A DNA stretch of 64,000 nucleotides, taken from positions 1-64,000 of the forward strand of contig NZ_LOBC01000082.1 in assembly GCF_001583695.1 (NCBI RefSeq), read 5' to 3'. Below, piece after piece: positions 37,699 to 46,986 of the stretch (its first letter is position 1; each line of letters opens with the position of its first letter). Both the position numbers and the translations under genes were made by a program. This stretch comes from Bacillus wiedmannii (GTDB lineage: Bacteria > Bacillota > Bacilli > Bacillales > Bacillaceae_G). The notes below the pieces were generated by a model that saw only the letters and a list, made by a program, of their open reading frames with translations, was not told where the DNA came from and ran no database searches.

Positions 37699-37925
37699 TT
37701 TACACCTACCCTTCTACACTAGTATGTTGCGCTATTCTCGTTTATTTAAGCAATCTTCTAAATGTTTCACTTCCCATATTATGCTTCACAAGAATAATAA
37801 AGTTTGTTCAATTTTTTTCCAAAACTATGTATTTTTTTTGAACAGGATATAATGTCCTCGACATCATTTTACAAAATCAACCGCTACTTTGTCATGTTTT
37901 TCTCAAAAAAGAAGAAAAATTGACA

Positions 37926-37966
37926 AAAATAAAATAGGAAAGTGACATTCACTCTCCTATTTTATT
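37926..37966 (-). terminator. Terminator after resC
   Basis: AAAATAGGAGAGTGAATGTCACTTTCCTATTTT hairpin (a two-part stem), T-rich tail on the minus strand, directly after the resC stop. Confidence 0.87.
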
Positions 37967-37969
37967 TCT

Positions 37970-39127
37970 CTATGCGTATGAATGTAAACCCGCGATAATT
38001 AAGTTTACTACAATAAAGTTAAACATAATGATTGCAAAACCAATTACCGCTAACCACGCTGACTTCTCTCCGTGCCACCCTTTTGATAAGCGTAAATGTA
38101 ATACCGCCGCATAAAAGAGCCAAGTAATAAGCGCCCAAACCTCTTTTGGATCCCAACCCCAAAAACGTGTCCACGCTATTTGAGCCCAAATCATGGCAAA
38201 AATTAATGCACCTAATGTGAAAACCGGGAATCCAATTGCAATAGAACGATATCCGATTTCATCCAGTAAATCACTATTTGTATTCTTTACTAACGGCTGA
38301 AGTGCTGCCGATACTCGTTTGCGTAAAACAAGTCTTAATACAATATAAAGTAATGTCCCAACTAACACAGACCAAATTACTGTATTTAATTTTTTCGCAT
38401 TTACAATCGCCGGAACTTCAACTGTCGGCTCTAATTTATTTTCTGTCAATAACTTTCCTTCGTGCGGTCCCACTAAAGCCGGAAGATTGTACTTCATTTC
38501 CACTTGTTGTTCATTTTTATCAACCCATTGAAACTTCGCTTCATATTTCATACTAGAAAATACCGTTGTCACTCCAATAAAACCAACTGTACAAACAAGT
38601 GTGAACACTACCGTTTCTAACCAAAATGTACGTTTACTTCTCGTTGATTGATCTACATTCTTCAATAAATACATAACGCCCGTAATAAAACTAATTGCTA
38701 AAATTGCTTGTCCTGCTGCTGCAGTCGTCACGTGAATATGCAACCAATTACTTTTTAAAGAAGGAATAAGCGGAGATATTTCCCTCGGAAACATACTTGC
38801 ATAGGCAATTAATAAAAGTGCAACTGGTAATGCAAAAAGTCCGATTATACTTACGCGATACATAAAATACATGACAATAAATGCTCCGACAAGCATCATG
38901 CCGAAAAATGTACCGAATTCAAAAAAGTTACTAACTGGTGCATGTCCTGATGCAATCCATCTTGTAACAAAATATACTGTTTGTGCAATAAACCCTAAAA
39001 TTGTAATCGTTATTCCTATATTTGCCCATTTATGACCTTTTTCTTTAATTGCTCCCCCGAAAAATAGAGTTGCAATTAAATATAAAATAAATGCGGTAAA
39101 GAGAAAGTTACTACTTATTTGCACCAT
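37970..39127 (-). CDS. resC: Cytochrome c biogenesis protein ResC (CcsA/CcsB type)
   Basis: Polytopic heme-handling subunit of the system II cytochrome c synthase with ResB. It contains the tryptophan-rich [27 protein letters not shown] segment and about eight membrane helices; conserved histidines ([17 protein letters not shown]) flank the heme site. 385 residues. Fifteen bases downstream of resB. Confidence 0.95.
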   Translation of the reverse strand: MVQISSNFLFTAFILYLIATLFFGGAIKEKGHKWANIGITITILGFIAQTVYFVTRWIASGHAPVSNFFEFGTFFGMMLVGAFIVMYFMYRVSIIGLFALPVALLLIAYASMFPREISPLIPSLKSNWLHIHVTTAAAGQAILAISFITGVMYLLKNVDQSTRSKRTFWLETVVFTLVCTVGFIGVTTVFSSMKYEAKFQWVDKNEQQVEMKYNLPALVGPHEGKLLTENKLEPTVEVPAIVNAKKLNTVIWSVLVGTLLYIVLRLVLRKRVSAALQPLVKNTNSDLLDEIGYRSIAIGFPVFTLGALIFAMIWAQIAWTRFWGWDPKEVWALITWLFYAAVLHLRLSKGWHGEKSAWLAVIGFAIIMFNFIVVNLIIAGLHSYA

Positions 39128-39141
39128 ATCGTTTCCCCACC

Positions 39142-40764
39142 TTAACTAATTTTTTTATCCACTACTTTATCGCTTGGCTGCGGAATTGCCGTACCTTCTA
39201 GTACTCTTTCAATATCTTTCTTTAAACCGAACCAATTTTTATTCGTGTGTCCTGCAATCCACCATTCATCATTAACGCGTTGTATCCAAATACGACGATG
39301 ATTCCAATACATCCCTTGAATGACACCAACCATAAATATAAATCCTCCAATACCGAGAATCCAAAGCGTTAAATCTTTCCTTACAGTAAGTGCTGTTGCA
39401 TTTTGCATTTCCACACCTGCAAACGACATTTTATATTTATTATTTCCATCAGGTTCTATATTTTGCTGAATACCAACAAAACTCACTTCACCATCTGGTG
39501 TTTCAGGCGTAAACATTTTAAACACAAATGCAGGGTTGTTTGGTAATTTCGTTTTCGTATTTGGTCTTCCATTCTCGTCAAAATAAAAATCTGGGAAATA
39601 GCTTAATAGTTCTAAAGAATAACCTTTTCCTAAATCATATTTTTCTGTAGGGTTCGTTAAATCAACTTTGATCGGTCCCCACTTTTGATTATTTTCTTTG
39701 TTTTGCAGGTTAAAGGACATACTTTTAAATTCATTTTCTTTATAATCCACTTGATAAACAGCAAATTGATCAAATTTCAGCGGTTCATTCACTCGAATTT
39801 CCGATTCTTTTACTTTTTCTAATTTCGGTTTTTGTCCTGCTATATTTTCGCCGACCGCTTTATATAATACAGCATTCGTTTGGAAGTTTTTCGCAATCAC
39901 TTTATCGCCTACACGATCAATCGCTTCATCAAAAACTTCCTTGTCCTTACTTTTATCATAAACTTCCTTAATAAATTTCTCGTTTTTTAAATAGTATTGA
40001 CCATCCGTTCCTGGTATTTCTTTCGTTTCACCGTCACGTAACCAAAGGGCTTCGTCTACGTACATACTCGGTAAAAAACGGAGCATTGCACCGAATAAAA
40101 AGATAATGAGACCAATATGATTCACATATGGACCCCAGCGTGAAAACCGTCCCTTTTCCGCCAAAATATTTCCGTCTTCCACTTTCACGTTATAGTTTCT
40201 TTTCTTTAAATTCTTTTGCACTCTTTCAAAATCACCATCTTGCGGTGTACCAGTACCGTATAATCTTTGTCTCTTTAAAAAGCTAGTGTGTCTTTTCACC
40301 CCTTGCTTCTTTAAAGCTTTATAAAGTGGAATGACACGGTCTAAGCTACATATCACAAGTGAAATACCAATTGAAGCAATTAAAATCATATACCACCATG
40401 AACCGTATAAATTATTAAATCCTAATTGATAGTATAGTTGCCCTAAAAATCCGTATTCTTGCTTATAATATTCAGCTGGTGCAATTCCTGGAGTTATGTA
40501 CATTTCTTGCGGAAAAATAGTTCCTATTGCTGATGCAGCTAAAGTGATTACAATGAGCCATACACCCACTTTTACAGAAGAGAAAAAACTCCAAATTTTA
40601 TCGACTATCGTTTTTGTTTGTGTGAGAGATCTCCGAGCACTCCCCTCATAACGCATATCCAATAGTTTTATATTTTCATTGCTTTCAAATGGTTTCCCAC
40701 ATGCTTCACAAAAAACAGTTCCTATCGGATTCACATGTCCACATTCACACTTAATTTCTTTCAA
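39142..40764 (-). CDS. resB: Cytochrome c biogenesis protein ResB
   Basis: Partner of ResC in system II cytochrome c maturation. The N-terminus has a zinc-ribbon-like CxC...CxxC segment (KCECGH...FCEAC), followed by a helix near residue 65 ([20 protein letters not shown]), further TM segments and a large extracytoplasmic domain before the last helix. The start is taken as TTG 40764 behind GGTGAG, because it aligns with the family N-terminus MKxxKCECGH; two upstream GTG codons overlap the ribosome site. About 540 residues. Confidence 0.93.
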   Translation of the reverse strand: MKEIKCECGHVNPIGTVFCEACGKPFESNENIKLLDMRYEGSARRSLTQTKTIVDKIWSFFSSVKVGVWLIVITLAASAIGTIFPQEMYITPGIAPAEYYKQEYGFLGQLYYQLGFNNLYGSWWYMILIASIGISLVICSLDRVIPLYKALKKQGVKRHTSFLKRQRLYGTGTPQDGDFERVQKNLKKRNYNVKVEDGNILAEKGRFSRWGPYVNHIGLIIFLFGAMLRFLPSMYVDEALWLRDGETKEIPGTDGQYYLKNEKFIKEVYDKSKDKEVFDEAIDRVGDKVIAKNFQTNAVLYKAVGENIAGQKPKLEKVKESEIRVNEPLKFDQFAVYQVDYKENEFKSMSFNLQNKENNQKWGPIKVDLTNPTEKYDLGKGYSLELLSYFPDFYFDENGRPNTKTKLPNNPAFVFKMFTPETPDGEVSFVGIQQNIEPDGNNKYKMSFAGVEMQNATALTVRKDLTLWILGIGGFIFMVGVIQGMYWNHRRIWIQRVNDEWWIAGHTNKNWFGLKKDIERVLEGTAIPQPSDKVVDKKIS

Positions 40765-40888
40765 CACTCTCACCGCCCCTATATCTATATGTACTATTGT
40801 ATATTCTACCCTCGAGTTACCGCAATACTCAGAATTTTTAAATCAGAGGCACTATAAGGATGCACCTCATATGTAAAGGCTTTCTTTA

Positions 40889-41410
40889 TTACGGAGTAAT
40901 TTTCTTTAAATACTCTTCCAATTGTTCTATCGTTTGTTCACCTTTAATCTCTTGAATCACCTTACCATCCTTATCAATCAAGAAGCTTGTTGGTAACGGT
41001 ATTACTCCATACGTTTTTATAATTTCTCCACCTTTATCAATTGCGACTGGGAACTTAAGATCGTATTGTTTCACAAAATTCTTAACAGCAATATCCGTTT
41101 CATCTGCATCTAACGCAATAATTTCAACGCCTTTTTCTTTATACTTTGGATATAATTCGTTCATATAAGGCATTTCTTTTTCACACGGTTTACACCAAGT
41201 GCCCCAAAAGTTTAAAAATACACCTTTTCCCTTTAAATCTTTTAATTCAATTTTCTTTCCTTCTAAATCTGTTACAACAAAATTAGGTGCTTCTTTTCCG
41301 ATTTGCATTTTCTCTTCTTTAGTGAAATATCCTTGATAAAGTGTAAATCCTACAGCACCGCATAAAATGAGTAGAATCATAACGCGAAATAATAAGCGAT
41401 TTTTTTTCAT
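40889..41410 (-). CDS. resA: Thiol-disulfide oxidoreductase ResA
   Basis: Membrane-anchored thioredoxin-like protein that reduces apocytochrome c cysteines before heme attachment. An N-terminal anchor spans residues 7-27. The thioredoxin fold carries the active site [11 protein letters not shown] with C73 and C76 and the cis-proline region PLPTSFLID. 173 residues. First of resA-resB-resC and downstream of rluB. Confidence 0.96.
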   Translation of the reverse strand: MKKNRLLFRVMILLILCGAVGFTLYQGYFTKEEKMQIGKEAPNFVVTDLEGKKIELKDLKGKGVFLNFWGTWCKPCEKEMPYMNELYPKYKEKGVEIIALDADETDIAVKNFVKQYDLKFPVAIDKGGEIIKTYGVIPLPTSFLIDKDGKVIQEIKGEQTIEQLEEYLKKITP

Positions 41411-41452
41411 ATTGTCTCCCCTCTCTTCGACGAGTGATAAATATATGTATTT

Positions 41453-41488
41453 TTTAATAAATCACCAGCGGAGCATTCCACTGGTGAA
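41453..41488 (-). terminator. Probable terminator after rluB
   Basis: CACCAG..GGAATGCTCC..CTGGTG stem with internal mismatch, followed by ATTTATT rather than a clean T run; a weaker terminator that may let transcription continue into resA. Confidence 0.6.
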
Positions 41489-41504
41489 AGTTTCACACTA
41501 TCGA

Positions 41505-42233
41505 TTAGCGCGGCTTTGTAGAAGCCAATGCACGTAATTGTTTCACCTCATGTGGTGACAATTCTCTCGCATCACCAGGGCGCAAGCTACCCACTTCTAA
41601 AAAGGCGTAGCGTTCACGCTTTAGTTTCACTACTTTACAATCTAACGCTTCAAACATGCGGCGTACTTGACGATTACGTCCTTCATGAATCGTTAATTGT
41701 ACAATCGCAGTCTCTTTACGCTTGTCCCAAGAAATAATTTTCACTTGTGCTGGTGCTGTTTTCCCATCTTCTAATGCAACACCTCGTTCTAACATGCGAA
41801 TTTTCTCACCTGTTAATGGCCCTTTAATTTTTGCAACATACGTTTTTTCAACTTTATATCTTGGATGCATTAATACATTTGCAAATTCCCCATCATTTGT
41901 CATCAATAATACGCCAGACGTATCATAATCTAAGCGTCCGATTGGGAATAAACGTTGTCTAATTTCAGGGAAAAAGTCTGTTACAACACTTCTTCCTTTA
42001 TCATCTGATACACTTGAAATTACGCCGGTTGGTTTATATAGTAAAAAATAAACAGGTTCTTCTTTTTCAAGAGGGATGTTATTTACTTCTACTTTATCTT
42101 GAGGAGTTACTTTCGTTCCTAACTCCTTCACTATTTTTCCATTCACTTTTACTTTTCCTTGCTGAATTAATTCCTCAGCCTTTCTTCTCGATGCAATACC
42201 TGCTTGCGCAATCACTTTTTGTAATCGTTCCAT
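41505..42233 (-). CDS. rluB: 23S rRNA pseudouridine synthase RluB
   Basis: RsuA/RluB-family enzyme. An N-terminal S4 RNA-binding domain (LQKVIAQAGIASRRKAEELI) precedes the catalytic domain with the aspartate motif GRLDYDTSGVLLMTNDG and KTYVAKIKG. 242 residues, ATG 42233 behind GAGGTGA. Synteny spmB-rluB-resA is the same as in B. subtilis (ypuL). Confidence 0.96.
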   Translation of the reverse strand: MERLQKVIAQAGIASRRKAEELIQQGKVKVNGKIVKELGTKVTPQDKVEVNNIPLEKEEPVYFLLYKPTGVISSVSDDKGRSVVTDFFPEIRQRLFPIGRLDYDTSGVLLMTNDGEFANVLMHPRYKVEKTYVAKIKGPLTGEKIRMLERGVALEDGKTAPAQVKIISWDKRKETAIVQLTIHEGRNRQVRRMFEALDCKVVKLKRERYAFLEVGSLRPGDARELSPHEVKQLRALASTKPR

Positions 42234-42443
42234 TTCTTTTTTTCACCTCGAATTTATCTTACCTTACATTAGAAAGACTTGGCAACCGCATACGCTTGAC
42301 GGCTATTCGCTTCATCTTACTTAAACAACATAGCGATGATAATAAACATATAAAGGGCAAATCATGTTTTTACCTTTTATTATTGTCCATACTCTTCATA
42401 TTGCTCACAATAAAAGTTCATCATTTTGTCAAAAATACCGCAT

Positions 42444-42478
42444 AAAAAAACCACTATTAAGCAACACCTTAATAGTGG
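42444..42478 (-). terminator. Terminator after spmB
   Basis: CCACTATTAAG/CTTAATAGTGG stem with TTTTTTTATGC on the minus strand. The rest of the rluB-spmB gap (42234-42443) shows nothing beyond the likely rluB promoter region. Confidence 0.93.
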
Positions 42479-42525
42479 TCGTATACGTATTATAAGCGAA
42501 ATAGCATAAAAAATGAATAGCCGCC

Positions 42526-43056
42526 TTACTTAAACATTAAAGAAACAAACACAATTGAACAAATAATCCCGATTAAATCGGCAAAAAGTCCTACTTTTAA
42601 TGCATCTCCCATTTTTCTAATTCCAACAGCTCCGAAGTATACTGTTAAAATATAAAAAGTCGTATCTGTACTCCCTTGCATCGTAGAAGCCAATCTTCCA
42701 ATAAACGAGTCTGGCCCATATGTGGCAATTAAATCGGTCGTAATACTTAAACCAGCAGAGCCTGAAATAGGGCGTATAAGTGCTAGTGGAACAATTTCTG
42801 CTGGGACATGAATTAAATCTAACATCGGCTTCATTACTGATATCATTGCATCTAACGCTCCAGATGCCCGAAAAATCGAAATAGATACAAGCATTCCAAC
42901 CATAAACGGTAAAATAGAGATCGCAATTTGAATCCCTTCTTTTCCCCCCTCAACGAACGATTCATACGTCGGCACTTTCTTTATCGTGCCATATAAAAGG
43001 ATAAAACCGATTACACAAGGGATTACCCATAATGATATCGTATTGACAATACTCAT
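42526..43056 (-). CDS. spmB: Spore maturation protein B
   Basis: A 176-residue membrane protein of the nucleoside-recognition (Gate) type. It acts with SpmA in the dehydration of the spore core. The family segment GGKEGIQIAISILPFMVGMLVSI and the LIRPISGSAG motif are present, with four to five membrane helices. Its ATG overlaps the spmA stop by four bases (ATGA), so the two are translationally coupled. Confidence 0.96.
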   Translation of the reverse strand: MSIVNTISLWVIPCVIGFILLYGTIKKVPTYESFVEGGKEGIQIAISILPFMVGMLVSISIFRASGALDAMISVMKPMLDLIHVPAEIVPLALIRPISGSAGLSITTDLIATYGPDSFIGRLASTMQGSTDTTFYILTVYFGAVGIRKMGDALKVGLFADLIGIICSIVFVSLMFK

Positions 43057-43649
43057 TTTTTCCGCCCCTTCCTACTCCTTCTTCGGTAAAAATAGCGGTC
43101 AATCCAAATCGCTCCGATCATAGAGAGTACTTGTGCAATGAATGTTACCCCAACAATTTCAGTAGGATTCGCTGATTCATACGTCATTCGAATCGAAATG
43201 ACAGTAGTAGGAATTAAAGTAATCGCTGATGTATTTAATGCGAGAAACGTCACCATAGAACGGCTCGCCGAATCCTTCCCTCCATTTAACTCTTTCAATT
43301 GTTCCATCGCTTTAATACCAAGAGGGGTTGCTGCATTCCCTAATCCAAAAAAGTTCGCCATCATATTCGATAAAATAAATCCCATTGACGGATGATCTTT
43401 CGGTATTTCTGGAAACAACCTTTTTACTATCGGCATAAAAAGTGACACTAACTTTTTTAACAACCCTGCTTCCTCTGCAATTTTCATTAAACCGAGCCAA
43501 AATACTAATACACTAATAAGTCCTATACAAATTGTTACTGCATCTTTTGCTCCGTCAAATACGGCTTTATTTATTGCTTCCATCGTTCCATTTATCATGG
43601 CATATACAATCCCTATGACTGCCATCGCTACCCATACGAGATTAACCAT
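43053..43649 (-). CDS. spmA: Spore maturation protein A
   Basis: A 198-residue membrane protein, partner of SpmB. The Gate-like segment FDGAKDAVTICIGLISVLVFWLGLM and NAATPLGIKAMEQL are family markers. Start taken as ATG 43649, which overlaps the dacB stop by eight bases; a GTG four codons upstream is possible. Middle gene of dacB-spmA-spmB. Confidence 0.95.
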   Translation of the reverse strand: MVNLVWVAMAVIGIVYAMINGTMEAINKAVFDGAKDAVTICIGLISVLVFWLGLMKIAEEAGLLKKLVSLFMPIVKRLFPEIPKDHPSMGFILSNMMANFFGLGNAATPLGIKAMEQLKELNGGKDSASRSMVTFLALNTSAITLIPTTVISIRMTYESANPTEIVGVTFIAQVLSMIGAIWIDRYFYRRRSRKGRKK

Positions 43650-44766
43650 CGCTCCCAACACCTATCATATGAGAAAAAATTTCTTTCACATTATTCCAAT
43701 ACATTCCCGTTGTAGCTACTAACTTTCGTTTACTATAAAATAAATTCCGTTCTCCAACTTTCTCATTGCCAACATAAATTTCCGTCTTCCCAACCTTTAC
43801 TCCATCTTTAAGTTTTGCACTTTTATCGAGTTCAACTTTTAATACGACATTCTTTCTTTCCTGCTCAGTTAATGGCACCGCAAAACTATTTTTCGTATAT
43901 ACATGATTGGCATATTTCTTTTCAGTTATTTCAGCAAGAGCTCCTTGTCCTACAACGTTCGTTTGCTTGAAACGTTCAAAACCTTTATCAAATAAATTCA
44001 TATGATCATCCCAATCGCTAGAAGCGCTCAAAGTTACGACAATTAGATCTAGTCCATCTTTTGATGCTGTTGTAACAAGTGTCCGTCCTGCTTTCTTCGT
44101 AAAACCTGTTTTTCCTCCTGTCGCAAATTCATAATAAGATGTCACGAGTTTATGTTTGTTTTTCCACGGATAATCCCACGAATCTGATTTATACGTTTTT
44201 GTCCCAAAAATCTTCTTAAAGGTTTCATTCCCCATTGCATACTTTGTTAAAAGTGCCATATCATAGGCTGATGAATAATGAGATCCATCTCCATCCAAAC
44301 CATGTGGGTTTGAAAAGTGAGTATCTTTCATTCCAATTTGTTTCGCCTTTTCATTCATTAAATATACGAACCCTTCTATACTTCCTCCTACATTTTCAGC
44401 AATTACTTGTGCTGCATCATTACCAGATCTAAGCATGAGTCCGTATACTAAATCCTCTAACTTCACTTTCTGTCCAGGTTTTAAATAAATTGCTGATCCT
44501 TCTACTCTCACCGCTTCATTACTAACCGATACCATTTCTTTCATTTTTCCTGATTCAGCAGCTAACAAGGCTGTCATAATTTTTGTTATACTAGCAATTT
44601 TTTGTGGCTCATGTTCTGCTTTTCCGTATAATACACGACCGGACTGTTGCTCCATTAATACAGCATTTCGAGCACTGACATTACTGTTCATCTTTGCATA
44701 TGTAGGAATTGGTATAACGCTTGCGTACATAATAAGAAGCGTGATTATTACACAAATTCGTCTCAT
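43642..44766 (-). CDS. dacB: D-alanyl-D-alanine carboxypeptidase DacB (spore cortex)
   Basis: Low-molecular-mass penicillin-binding protein (PBP5*) that trims cross-links in the cortex. A signal peptide occupies residues 1-24. The S-x-x-K motif is S59-ITK62, the second motif is SGN (RSGNDAAQ) and the third is KTG (GGKTGFT). The C-terminal domain ends in an amphipathic membrane-binding helix. 374 residues, ATG 44766 behind GGGGGG. It leads the dacB-spmA-spmB operon, sigma-E controlled in B. subtilis. Confidence 0.96.
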   Translation of the reverse strand: MRRICVIITLLIMYASVIPIPTYAKMNSNVSARNAVLMEQQSGRVLYGKAEHEPQKIASITKIMTALLAAESGKMKEMVSVSNEAVRVEGSAIYLKPGQKVKLEDLVYGLMLRSGNDAAQVIAENVGGSIEGFVYLMNEKAKQIGMKDTHFSNPHGLDGDGSHYSSAYDMALLTKYAMGNETFKKIFGTKTYKSDSWDYPWKNKHKLVTSYYEFATGGKTGFTKKAGRTLVTTASKDGLDLIVVTLSASSDWDDHMNLFDKGFERFKQTNVVGQGALAEITEKKYANHVYTKNSFAVPLTEQERKNVVLKVELDKSAKLKDGVKVGKTEIYVGNEKVGERNLFYSKRKLVATTGMYWNNVKEIFSHMIGVGSDG

Positions 44767-44852
44767 ATTTCCCCCCACGTCCTTTTGGCACTTTTTGTAC
44801 AAGTGTATGCTTGGCCTTTTAAAATATGAACGAAATCTCTTTCTCCTTCTAA

Positions 44853-44879
44853 TAAAAAAGACGCAGAGAACCTGCGTCT
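44853..44879 (-). terminator. Terminator after the superoxide dismutase gene
   Basis: AGACGCAG/CTGCGTCT stem with TTTTTTATT on the minus strand. The stem begins inside the stop codon of the dismutase gene. Confidence 0.9.
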
Positions 44880-45792
44880 AATACGGTGTCCATTCAATTT
44901 GTTTCGCACTTTCAAATCTTTTTTCTACATCAGGCCAATTTACAACATTCCACCAGTTTTTAATATATTCATCTTTTCGATTTTGGTATTGTAAATAATA
45001 CGCATGTTCCCACACGTCTAGCACGAGGAGCGGTATCGTATCCCATTGTGTAAATAATTGATGAAGTGTACTCTGCAAAATTTCTAATCTTCCAGATCGT
45101 GGTACCCAAACGAGAAGCGCCCAGCCTGATCCTTCCACTTTAGAAGCTGCTTCTGTGAAATGTTTTTGAAAACGTAAAAAACTCCCAAAATCTTGTTCAA
45201 TCTGTTGTGAAAGAGCCCCTCTTGGACTTCCGCCACCATCTTTTTTCATGTTATTCCAAAATATCGTGTGTAAGTAATGACCTGATCCATGAAAAGCCGC
45301 TTCTCTTTCCCAATGCTTAATTAAATCAAATTGATTTGTTTTTCTCGCTTCTTCCATCATTTTCTCTGCCTTATTTAATCCTTCCACGTAACTGCGATGA
45401 TGTTTATCATGGTGTAACATCATAATTTCTCTAGAAATATACGGTTCTAACGCATTATACGGATAAGGTAATGGTGGAAGTGTATGCCCTCCAATTGGAA
45501 CAGCTCGTTCACTATCCCCTCTTTCATATAGTTCATATTCCTCTTCTCCTTGCACGAATACTTCCTGCAAATGATGCTGAATATGTTCTACATCATCACT
45601 TATTTCATACATAAACTCTGCATCTGTATCATACTCATGCTCTTTCATACGATCTAATAACGTTTGAATTTTATAGGCAAGCATATGGACATCATACACT
45701 TCCATTGCACGGCTATCTAATACGTGAAGAACACTTTCACACCAGCTTTCTACTTCATGAAAGTAATCTGTAAATACACCTTGCTGACTCAT
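44878..45792 (-). CDS. Superoxide dismutase (Mn/Fe) with ~100-residue N-terminal extension
   Basis: The C-terminal part (about residues 105-304) is a complete Mn/Fe dismutase: LHHDKHHRSYV and GSGHYLHTIFW supply two histidine ligands, and LDVWEHAYYLQY supplies the aspartate and last histidine. The first ~100 residues are an acidic helical domain absent from SodA. The same architecture is found in B. subtilis SodF and in the fourth dismutase of B. anthracis (Sod15). No export signal. Start ATG 45792 with AAGGAGG upstream. It sits in a sporulation neighbourhood (ypuI, dacB, spmAB), so a spore role is possible. Confidence 0.92.
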   Translation of the reverse strand: MSQQGVFTDYFHEVESWCESVLHVLDSRAMEVYDVHMLAYKIQTLLDRMKEHEYDTDAEFMYEISDDVEHIQHHLQEVFVQGEEEYELYERGDSERAVPIGGHTLPPLPYPYNALEPYISREIMMLHHDKHHRSYVEGLNKAEKMMEEARKTNQFDLIKHWEREAAFHGSGHYLHTIFWNNMKKDGGGSPRGALSQQIEQDFGSFLRFQKHFTEAASKVEGSGWALLVWVPRSGRLEILQSTLHQLFTQWDTIPLLVLDVWEHAYYLQYQNRKDEYIKNWWNVVNWPDVEKRFESAKQIEWTPY

Positions 45793-45861
45793 GTTACACC
45801 TCCTTAATGCTATCCCCATAAATATATTCAAAGGAAATCCCTTATATAACTTTACAAAAGG

Positions 45862-45892
45862 AAAAGAAGCTAAGTCCCCTTAGCTTCTTTTT
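45862..45892 (-). terminator. Terminator after ypuI
   Basis: AAAGAAGCTAAG and its inverse around a short loop, T-rich on the minus strand, just after the ypuI stop. Confidence 0.92.
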
Positions 45893-45897
45893 CGCAA

Positions 45898-46389
45898 TTA
45901 ATATTTGTGTAACATCTTTGTTTGGTAATCCGTCTCATAATATTCTAGTTCTTCACGCATCAATTGAAATTTTCCTTCTAAACTCTTCATCACTTGCTCT
46001 ATAGATGCTGGTGGCGTTTGTTGAAAAACGATGGAGTTTTTCCCTGTATAGGCAGACCGACTATTTTCATACCAATGATCACTCTTTGGTGAGAAAAACT
46101 CTGCAATTACTTGATGATAAATTTTATATAAAATTTTCTCAGCTGCTGTTTTTCGAAATGGCTGGCTATTTAACAAAACAAAACATGCATCATGTCCTTC
46201 TTCACAAAAAACGAGAAGACGTCTTATTGATGCTAATAACCCTTTATAATATTGCTCGTTCCCTGCTGGTTTTTCTTCTAATAAAGAAGGCAACGTATGA
46301 TAATTTACATAATTGGTTATCAAAGTAATAACGTCTTCTAAAAACATAGAAACTTGTTCTGTTTGATTTTCAACCATTAGATTAGACAT
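45898..46389 (-). CDS. ypuI: YpuI family protein (DUF3907)
   Basis: A 163-residue soluble, mainly helical protein. The pattern YKGLLASIRRLLVFCEE, AAEKILYKIYHQVIAEFFSPKSD and WYENSRSAYTGKN matches YpuI of B. subtilis, found next to dacB there too. Start ATG 46389 behind AAGGAGAGGG. Function unknown. Confidence 0.88.
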   Translation of the reverse strand: MSNLMVENQTEQVSMFLEDVITLITNYVNYHTLPSLLEEKPAGNEQYYKGLLASIRRLLVFCEEGHDACFVLLNSQPFRKTAAEKILYKIYHQVIAEFFSPKSDHWYENSRSAYTGKNSIVFQQTPPASIEQVMKSLEGKFQLMREELEYYETDYQTKMLHKY

Positions 46390-46410
46390 TTTTCCCTCTC
46401 CTTTGCCATT

Positions 46411-46800
46411 TCACGCTATTTCTACTCTTTTATTTTTATGTAATTCAGCTAATATTTCTTGTACTTTCACCACTGTTTCCTCATCAAAATATTGTTGGAA
46501 TGCTTCTATATTATTTAAATATAAACGTTTTTGCATGCGATGCTCATTCTCTTTCAGTAAACAACATATCGCTACAATATCCCGTAAATATATGTCTTGT
46601 TCTTCTACTTTACATACTGGATTTCCTTCAAAAGGAGTAATTTCTTGTAAAACTTCTTCAAAATATCGAACGTATAAAACGGAAAAAGTTCTCTCTTTAT
46701 TATTTAATATATATGTCACTTCAGATCTATTAAAGAAATCTTCTGATGTATTAGGTTTCGCTTTCTCTAACTCATATCCCGCATAACCTATTATAATCAT
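46411..46800 (-). CDS. Conserved hypothetical protein upstream of ypuI
   Basis: A 129-residue soluble protein, about half charged, beginning MIIIGYAGYELEKAK; no signal peptide, membrane segment or motif I recognise. Start ATG 46800 six bases after AGGGG. Only 21 bases separate it from ypuI, so they are probably one operon. In B. subtilis this place is occupied by scpB, and the sequence here is not ScpB. Confidence 0.7.
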   Translation of the reverse strand: MIIIGYAGYELEKAKPNTSEDFFNRSEVTYILNNKERTFSVLYVRYFEEVLQEITPFEGNPVCKVEEQDIYLRDIVAICCLLKENEHRMQKRLYLNNIEAFQQYFDEETVVKVQEILAELHKNKRVEIA

Positions 46801-46986
46801 CTACTTCCCCTCTCTTCCTTCTTTCAATTCATTTTAACTTAACTTTCTGATAAACGAAATACTCTTTTAAATATAACCCATATAAAAAATAGCTTCCCTA
46901 TACAGGAATTTACCTTTTTATTTTTCTTGAAGTTTGTCATAATAATATTATTGTCTCAGTTTTCTTATACAAGGAGAGTTGTATTT

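Noticed and set aside
42014-42445. A 143-codon open frame on the plus strand opposite rluB
   Set aside because: It runs antisense to a clearly conserved pseudouridine synthase, has no ribosome site and codes for a leucine/phenylalanine-rich sequence typical of AT-rich antisense frames.
46938-46953. AATAATATTATT dyad upstream of mprF as a PerR/Fur-type site
   Set aside because: A short AT-only palindrome in AT-rich DNA; it lacks the TGATAAT half-site.
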